From NCBI GenBank assembly GCA_012729815.1, contig JAAYCJ010000175.1, positions 1-49,176 of the forward strand: 49,176 bases of DNA, read 5' to 3'. The position numbers and the translations under genes are program-made. The DNA comes from Phycisphaerae bacterium. GTDB lineage: Bacteria > Planctomycetota > Phycisphaerae > JAAYCJ01. Below are positions 44,040-49,176 of the stretch, piece after piece (the first letter of the stretch is position 1; every line of letters begins with the position of its first letter). The notes beneath the pieces were generated by a model that was given only the letters and a program-made list of their open reading frames with translations, was not told where the DNA came from and ran no database searches.

Positions 44040-44164
44040 TTTACCGATATTCGATCATCGGCAATTATACCTGTCCACCTCGACCCCTGACAAGGCCCTC
44101 AAACAGGAAAATCGCCGAATCCGATGGAAAGTCCGCCGACCGTCTGCGGCGCACAGGAGAACGC

Positions 44165-45421
44165 CTACACCGTCCGCTGGACTCTGGCCGCCTCCTCAGC
44201 CTGCTCCTCGCCGTTGCCCGGCCAATAGAACTGCAGGACCTCATCCAGCGTCGTCTTGCCCTCCGCCACCTTCGTCAGGGCGTCCAACGCGATCGACCGA
44301 ATCCCGCCCTTCCGGAACGCCTCGCGGAGCTTCTCCGGATGCGCCCCAGAACTGATCAGCCGCGAAAGCCCCTGATCGATCAGCACCGTCTCAAAAACCC
44401 CGATCCGCCCGCGCGTCCGGCCGGGCACGCAATGACGGCACTCCGCCCCGCGAATCACCTTCTCCGGCGCCTCCAGACCGAACTCCACAAACAACTTCTT
44501 CTCCTGCGGAAACAGCGGCCGCGTCGTCCGGCAATCCGAACACGCCCGACCCACCAGGTTCTGCGAAATCACCAGCCGCAGCGTATCGCCCAGAATGTGA
44601 TACGGCACCGAAAACCGGTGCATCGCCTCAATCGCCGCCGCCGCGTCCTGACCGTGAATCGTCGCCATCACCAGCCGACCCGCCAGCGCCGCGTGCGACG
44701 CCGTCACCGCCGACGCCCGATCCCGAATCTCCCCCACAAACATCACGTCCGGGTCCATCCGCAAGATCGTCCGCAACCCCTCCGACATCGACAAACCGTG
44801 CCGCTCATCCACCTCCATCTGCCGAAGATACGGCAGGTCGAACTCGATCGGATCCTCGATCGACACCGCGATCTTGCTCTCCAGCTTCAGGTACGACAGC
44901 AGCGAATACACCGTCGTCGTCTTACCCGCGCCCGTCGGCCCAGCCACCAGCACCAAACCGTGATACGCCCGCAGCCCGGTCTGAATCCGCTCGATATCGC
45001 TCTCGCCAAAACCCAGCCGCCCCAGATCCAACACGTCCGCCGGCACCGACAACACCCGCAAATGCACCGACTCCTCATCCCACGTCGGCACCACCGTCAC
45101 CCGCAAGTGCTTGCGCACCTGACCGTTCCGATACGCGATCTGACTCTCCACCGGCGAGTATATCCGCTCCACGTCCAGCTTCGCCGCCACCTTCACCTGA
45201 TTCATCAGCCGACGGCCCGACTCCAGCGAAAACTTCTGCTTGTGACGCAGCATCCCGTCCACCCGAAACCGCACCACCACCTGCCGCTCCACCACGTCGA
45301 TGTGAACGTCCGTCGCGTGCTCCGACACCGCCTCCTTCAACACCGTGTTCAGCGGCTCCGGCTGTTCCACCGGCGCAGCCATCGATGTCCGCTCCTGATC
45401 ATTCCCCTGCTCGTTGGCCAT
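44165..45421 (-). CDS. short GspE/PilB-type secretion ATPase
   Basis: 418 residues. The protein begins almost directly with the N2 domain (VLKEAVSEHATDVHIDV), so the N1/MshEN domain of ordinary GspE or PilB (500-570 residues) is missing. Walker A GPTGAGKTTT (161-170), Walker B VMFVGEIRD (226-234), the His box (MATIHGQDA), and the zinc ligands Cys294, 297, 328 and 331 are intact, so it should be an active hexameric ATPase. The Shine-Dalgarno AAGGAG is clear. No other type II secretion or pilus gene lies beside it; it may drive the pseudopilins at 4698-5957 or a system elsewhere. Confidence 0.93.
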   Translation of the reverse strand: MANEQGNDQERTSMAAPVEQPEPLNTVLKEAVSEHATDVHIDVVERQVVVRFRVDGMLRHKQKFSLESGRRLMNQVKVAAKLDVERIYSPVESQIAYRNGQVRKHLRVTVVPTWDEESVHLRVLSVPADVLDLGRLGFGESDIERIQTGLRAYHGLVLVAGPTGAGKTTTVYSLLSYLKLESKIAVSIEDPIEFDLPYLRQMEVDERHGLSMSEGLRTILRMDPDVMFVGEIRDRASAVTASHAALAGRLVMATIHGQDAAAAIEAMHRFSVPYHILGDTLRLVISQNLVGRACSDCRTTRPLFPQEKKLFVEFGLEAPEKVIRGAECRHCVPGRTRGRIGVFETVLIDQGLSRLISSGAHPEKLREAFRKGGIRSIALDALTKVAEGKTTLDEVLQFYWPGNGEEQAEEAARVQRTV

Positions 45422-45728
45422 CGCCGTCTCCTTTTCTCCCTTGGCCCGCGTCGGAAACGAAGGTCAAACCCGAACGAAGTCGCCACTTGCCCCACCCGTT
45501 GAGCAATGCAAGAAGTGAAGTATAAGCAAAGCCAATAAAACTATCGTTCCTATATATGGAATTTACCGACGCCCAAACCCGAGTCAAGCCAGCGACCATC
45601 TTGATCCTGCTCATAGAGGTCTGGCCGCCAGCGGCAAAGACCTATTGACCGCCGCGACCCGACGCAATAACTTAGTTTGTCTGAACATCGCAAAGCCCGA
45701 GCCAAGGTCGGCCAGGAGAGCTAACAGC
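45422..45728. other. divergent intergenic region, gspE-type versus PLP enzyme
   Basis: About 300 bases, more AT-rich in its centre (45520-45560). A weak rightward promoter is possible: TTGACC (45645-45650), 17 bases, TAACTT (45668-45673). No gene or RNA was recognised. Confidence 0.4.
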
Positions 45729-46979
45729 ATGAAGCAAACGCACAAGCACAAACACGCAGGCGCCCGCCCGGGTTTGTCCACCCGCGCCGTCCACGCCGGC
45801 GAAGACCGCCAGCGATACGCCGACTCCATCACCACCCCCATCGTCCAGACCTCCACCTACGTCTTCAAAAACTCCCGCGAAATCGAAGCCTACACCAAGG
45901 GCGGCAAAGACCGCTATGAGTACGGCCGATACGGCAACCCCACCGAAAAAGTCGCCGAACGACGACTCGCCGACCTCGAAGGCGCACAGGACTGCGTCGT
46001 CTTCGGCTCCGGCATGAGCGCCGTCGTCACCACCATCCTCGCCCTCGTCCGAAGCGGCGACCACATCGTCATCACCGACGACGCCTATAAGAAGACCCTC
46101 GAATTCTGCAGCGCCTACATCCAACGCTTCGGCGTCGACTGCACCATCGTCCCCTTCGGCGACTACCAGGCCCTCGACGCCGCCATCGAACCGAGAACCC
46201 GATTCATCATCTCCGAATCCCCCACCAACCCTTACCTCAACATCTTCGACCTCGTCCGACTCAAAGAAATCGCCGCGCGACACAACATCCTCACCCTCAT
46301 CGACAGCACCTTCGCCACCCCCATGAACCAGCGGCCCCTCGAATTCGGCGTCGACCTGGTCATCCACAGCTGCACCAAATACCTCGCCGGACACAATGAC
46401 ATCCTCGCCGGCGCCGTCCTCGGACGAACCGAACTCGTCAGCCAGATCCGCGACCTCCACAAGGCCATGGGCGGCGTCATCGACCCCCACTGCTGCTACC
46501 TGCTCCTGCGCGGCCTCAAAACCTTCCCCATTCGCATGGCCCACCAGAACGCCGCCGCACAAACCATCGCCGAATTCCTCGAAGCCCACCCGCAAGTCCA
46601 ACGCGCCTACTACCCCGGCCTGCCCAGCCACCCCCACCACGCCATCGCCGCCCAGCAGATGTCCGGCTTCGGCGGCGTCGTCACCTTCGAAATCAAGGGC
46701 GGCCTGCCCCAGGCCAAACGATTCCTCGACGCCCTCAAACTCTGCTTCATCGCCCCAAGCCTCGGCGGCGTCGAAACCCTCATCACCCACCCCGCCACCG
46801 TCAGCTACTACAACCTCACCCGCAAGGAACGATACGCCCTCGGAATCAAGGACAACCTCATCCGCCTCGCCGTCGGCGTCGAAGACCTCAACGACCTGAT
46901 CGCCGACCTCGACCAGGCCCTTCACGCCGGCGCAAGGAAAACGGCGGCCCCAAAGAGCCGCCGCTCCCAAAATTCCTAA
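45729..46979 (+). CDS. cystathionine gamma-synthase/beta-lyase-like PLP enzyme
   Basis: 416 residues from ATG 45729, with GGAGAG upstream. Cys/Met metabolism PLP family with Lys217 as Schiff-base residue (HSCTKYLAGHNDILAGAV), the YGNPTEKVAERRLADLEG segment, and a C-terminal THPATVSYYNLTRKER stretch. Sequence length and the short middle point to cystathionine gamma-synthase or gamma/beta-lyase rather than MetY, so it probably complements the MetY at 23974-25254 in sulfur amino acid metabolism. The His/Lys-rich start (MKQTHKHKHAG) is unusual. Convergent with the next gene, 13 bases apart. Confidence 0.9.
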   Translation: MKQTHKHKHAGARPGLSTRAVHAGEDRQRYADSITTPIVQTSTYVFKNSREIEAYTKGGKDRYEYGRYGNPTEKVAERRLADLEGAQDCVVFGSGMSAVVTTILALVRSGDHIVITDDAYKKTLEFCSAYIQRFGVDCTIVPFGDYQALDAAIEPRTRFIISESPTNPYLNIFDLVRLKEIAARHNILTLIDSTFATPMNQRPLEFGVDLVIHSCTKYLAGHNDILAGAVLGRTELVSQIRDLHKAMGGVIDPHCCYLLLRGLKTFPIRMAHQNAAAQTIAEFLEAHPQVQRAYYPGLPSHPHHAIAAQQMSGFGGVVTFEIKGGLPQAKRFLDALKLCFIAPSLGGVETLITHPATVSYYNLTRKERYALGIKDNLIRLAVGVEDLNDLIADLDQALHAGARKTAAPKSRRSQNS

Positions 46980-46992
46980 ACCACCGAACGCC

Positions 46993-48036
46993 TCAATACC
47001 CGCGATAGTCCAGATCGATCGCCCGCCGCTGACGGTGCGACTGCTGAATCCCGTCGATCACCACGTCCACGCATAACCCGTCCACCACGTCCGGCCGGCC
47101 CTGCTCGCGACGCATCAGACACTCGTGGAAGTACGCCACCTCAAAATCGAACGGCGTCACCGCGTCGAAGCAATACTCCGTCGACGTCATCGTCGCATTG
47201 CTATAATGAATCAGCCGCGCCGAGTTCCGATCCGAGTGGTCCCACATCGGAGTCAGCAGATCGATCCGACCCTCCGTCCCGTTGATCTCGATCCGCTCGT
47301 CCCACGAATTCCGCTCAAACCCGATCTTCTTCAGCGGGTGCGTCGCCGCCTCAAAACTCACCACCAGCGACCCCTCGTACTCCAGCAGCGCGATCGCCTT
47401 CCGATCCGCCACGTCCGAGCCGCCGATGTAATCCACCTTGCCATACACGCTCTTGGGCCGCCCCAACAAATTCAGCAACCCGTCGATGATGTGACTGCCG
47501 CAGCACTTCAGCGACGGACTCCCGTGATTCTCCGTCACGTAGTCCAGCTTCGACGGATCGTGCATGTTGTACATATCGCCCCAGCACTGCCACGTCCGCG
47601 CGTGAACGCTGAACAGCTTGCCCAACGACGGCAGCAGCTCCTTCGCCTTCACCACCGCTGGGAAAAACCGCTTCATGTACGCCGTGAAAAAGAGCTGTTT
47701 GCTCGCCTTCGCCGCCTTCACGATCGTCAGCGCATCCTCCACCGTCCGCCCCAGCGTCTTCTCGCAGATCACGTCCTTGCCCGCGTCCAAAGCCGCCAGA
47801 CACATCTCCGGATGAAACTTCGCCGTCGTCAACACGCTGACCACCGTCACCTCCGGATCGGCCAACGCCTCCCGAAAATCGGCCCCCACCTTCGCCCCGA
47901 ATGGCTCAGCCATCCGCGATGCCTTCGCCACGTCGATATCCACCACCCGCACAATCTTGCCGCCCACCTTCCTCAGGCCATTAAAATGAAACGGCGATAT
48001 GCTCCCGCATCCGATCAAAGCGTATTTCGGCTCCAT
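46993..48036 (-). CDS. Gfo/Idh/MocA-family oxidoreductase
   Basis: 347 residues from ATG 48036, with AAAGG upstream. N-terminal Rossmann motif ALIGCGSISPFHFNGLRKV (GxGxxS variant) and the family's catalytic CEKTLGRT in place of the canonical EKP. The C-terminal domain contains the conserved THPLKKIGFERNSWDERIEI and GTEGRIDL elements. The Pro of EKP is replaced by Thr, which can alter cofactor use. It follows a zinc alcohol dehydrogenase by 38 bases on the same strand; the pair is probably a sugar or polyol oxidation operon. Substrate unknown. Confidence 0.9.
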   Translation of the reverse strand: MEPKYALIGCGSISPFHFNGLRKVGGKIVRVVDIDVAKASRMAEPFGAKVGADFREALADPEVTVVSVLTTAKFHPEMCLAALDAGKDVICEKTLGRTVEDALTIVKAAKASKQLFFTAYMKRFFPAVVKAKELLPSLGKLFSVHARTWQCWGDMYNMHDPSKLDYVTENHGSPSLKCCGSHIIDGLLNLLGRPKSVYGKVDYIGGSDVADRKAIALLEYEGSLVVSFEAATHPLKKIGFERNSWDERIEINGTEGRIDLLTPMWDHSDRNSARLIHYSNATMTSTEYCFDAVTPFDFEVAYFHECLMRREQGRPDVVDGLCVDVVIDGIQQSHRQRRAIDLDYRGY

Positions 48037-48074
48037 GAACAAACCTTTCTACCTGTCTACTCGTTTTCACTTCT

Positions 48075-49088
48075 CTACGCGTTGGGATTGATGATGACCT
48101 TCACCGCGCCGGCCTTGTCGTACGCCGCCACCTCCAGACCCTTGCCGATCTGCGCCAGCGGAAACGTGTGGCTGATCAAAGCCGCCGCGTCGATCCGGCC
48201 GCTCACGATATGATTCAAAGCCATCGGCGTATACATCGCCGGCGACGCGTACGAAGCCCGCAACTGAATCTTCTTAAAGTGAAACTCGTTCGCGTCGAAC
48301 GTGATATCCGCGCCCTTCCCGTACTCGATCCCGATGTACGAAATCACCGCCCCCTTGGCTGCGACTTTGATCATCGCCGGCAGCGTCCGAGGCGGCGAAC
48401 TCACCATGAACCGGTCCGGCGCCCGCTCGAACCGGTATTCCTCGACCGGCGTCTTGTCGATCTCGATAATCTCATCCGCCCCGAACCGACGCGCCAGCTC
48501 AATCCGCGCCGTCGAATGCGACCTGGCACAGCCGTAGATTCTCTCCGCGCCCGACAGCTTCGCCAACCGCAGCGCCATCAGCCCGATCGGACCCAGCCCC
48601 GAAACCACCACGTGATCCCCGATCCGGATATCCGCCAGCCGGTGCATGTCCACCGCCACACCCGCCGGCTCCGACAGACACGCCTCCTGCGGCGAGACCC
48701 CCTCGTACGGTATCGCCGTCACCGCCGGCGTGATCATCTCCTCCGCGAACCCGAAATACTGCGTGAACCAGAACGACTGAACGTCCGTGCACAGCTCCTG
48801 CCGGCAGTTCCGGCAATTCGCGCACCGGCCGCACGCGCTGCCGCTCTCCAACACCACCTTCTGACCCACCGAAACGTTCCGGACCCCAGGCCCCAACTCC
48901 AGCACCGTCCCCGCGATCTCATGCCCGAAACCCTGATACTCCTCCTTCCCGTCCAGAGCCGACGTCACATCCGTCCCGCATACCCCGCACGCATCCACCT
49001 TCACCCGTATCTCATCATCCCCAGGCCCACGTATCGCCACATCCCGTATCTGGACCTCACCCATCTTCTTCAAAAACGCAGCCTTCAT
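48075..49088 (-). CDS. zinc-dependent alcohol dehydrogenase (polyol/threonine type)
   Basis: 337 residues. Medium-chain dehydrogenase with catalytic zinc ligands Cys37 in GVCGTDV and His-Glu in FGHEIAG, structural-zinc cysteines in CGRCANCRNCRQELC, and the cofactor motif VVVSGLGPIGLMALRL. It ends with a typical AYDKAGAVKVIINP tail. The ribosome binding site GGTGAAGG is weak but well placed. First gene of the operon with the Gfo/Idh/MocA gene, upstream of which only 88 AT-leaning, C-rich bases remain in the window. Confidence 0.92.
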   Translation of the reverse strand: MKAAFLKKMGEVQIRDVAIRGPGDDEIRVKVDACGVCGTDVTSALDGKEEYQGFGHEIAGTVLELGPGVRNVSVGQKVVLESGSACGRCANCRNCRQELCTDVQSFWFTQYFGFAEEMITPAVTAIPYEGVSPQEACLSEPAGVAVDMHRLADIRIGDHVVVSGLGPIGLMALRLAKLSGAERIYGCARSHSTARIELARRFGADEIIEIDKTPVEEYRFERAPDRFMVSSPPRTLPAMIKVAAKGAVISYIGIEYGKGADITFDANEFHFKKIQLRASYASPAMYTPMALNHIVSGRIDAAALISHTFPLAQIGKGLEVAAYDKAGAVKVIINPNA

Positions 49089-49176
49089 CCGTCACCTTCA
49101 CCTTTCCATCACACAACCACAAACAAACCACCCGCCAACAACCCGGAAATCGCTAATCAATACCAACCCCACCCCC

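Noticed and set aside
44040-44164. Attachment site at the tRNA-Ser gene
   Set aside because: tRNA genes are common integration sites, but there is no integrase nearby and no second copy of the tRNA 3' end in the window.
45672-46970. Minus-strand frame of 432 residues, rich in Asp, Glu and Gly
   Set aside because: Antisense to the PLP enzyme; its length results from the strong C-skew of the + strand.

Overview
The window reads as chromosomal DNA of a GC-rich, polysaccharide-degrading bacterium, most likely an uncultured member of the Planctomycetota (Phycisphaerae-like). The pointers are a PEP-CTERM sorting signal, a prepilin-type N-terminus joined to a C-terminal 'SDGHAEF' element, a dockerin-bearing secreted protease with FG-GAP repeats, many sparse carbohydrate loci each with its own regulator, and a TonB-dependent receptor (so two membranes). 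This assignment is inferred from gene content alone. There is no 16S rRNA, phage, insertion sequence or CRISPR array. One tRNA-Ser(GGA) is present.

Layout. 1-4.6 kb: a GntR/LacI-type regulator cut by the window edge, a GH2 catalytic domain lacking its N-terminus, a PEP-CTERM/DNRLRE-like secreted protein, and a LacI repressor with two operators over its own promoter. 4.6-6 kb: two prepilin-like proteins. 6.1-9.2 kb: an AraC regulator divergent from an aldo/keto reductase-alcohol dehydrogenase pair. 9.3-13.7 kb: a 1318-residue secreted C25 (gingipain-like) protease with FG-GAP and dockerin repeats. 13.9-18.3 kb: two BNR/sialidase-fold proteins flanking a DUF4838-like glycosidase. 18.4-22.1 kb: a stand-alone Lrp/AsnC sensor domain, a CbpA-type DnaJ, and two secreted Spy-like low-complexity proteins. 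22.2-25.3 kb: methionine genes metY and a metX-metW fusion.

25.5-28.5 kb: a periplasmic binding protein translationally coupled to a TonB-dependent receptor. 28.5-33.3 kb: a Gfo/Idh/MocA oxidoreductase, a GlcD-GlcF-type FAD/Fe-S fusion, and an MNT-HEPN toxin-antitoxin pair with an apparently leaderless start. 33.3-35.8 kb: a sugar isomerase, an orphan DNA methyltransferase and a membrane protein. 35.9-43.9 kb: a divergent carbohydrate locus (GH2 beta-mannosidase-like and SGNH hydrolase to the left, GH4 and a six-hairpin glycosidase to the right). 43.9-49.1 kb: tRNA-Ser, a short GspE/PilB ATPase, a second PLP Cys/Met enzyme, and an oxidoreductase-alcohol dehydrogenase pair.

The common theme is uptake and stepwise breakdown of complex glycans: secreted or cytoplasmic glycosidases feed NAD(P)-dependent dehydrogenases, each locus being controlled by LacI, AraC or GntR-type sensors. 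Most promoters I recognise are sigma70-like, with an unusually frequent 16-base spacer. From roughly 30 kb rightwards the + strand becomes strongly C-rich whichever strand is coding; this produces very long shadow frames, which I left out.

I did not find one clearly undescribed multi-gene system. The best candidates for follow-up are the C25-FG-GAP-dockerin protease, the MetX-MetW fusion, the binding-protein/TonB-receptor pair without ABC transporter genes, the leaderless MNT-HEPN pair, and the truncated GH2 gene lying in the same frame as the PEP-CTERM protein.
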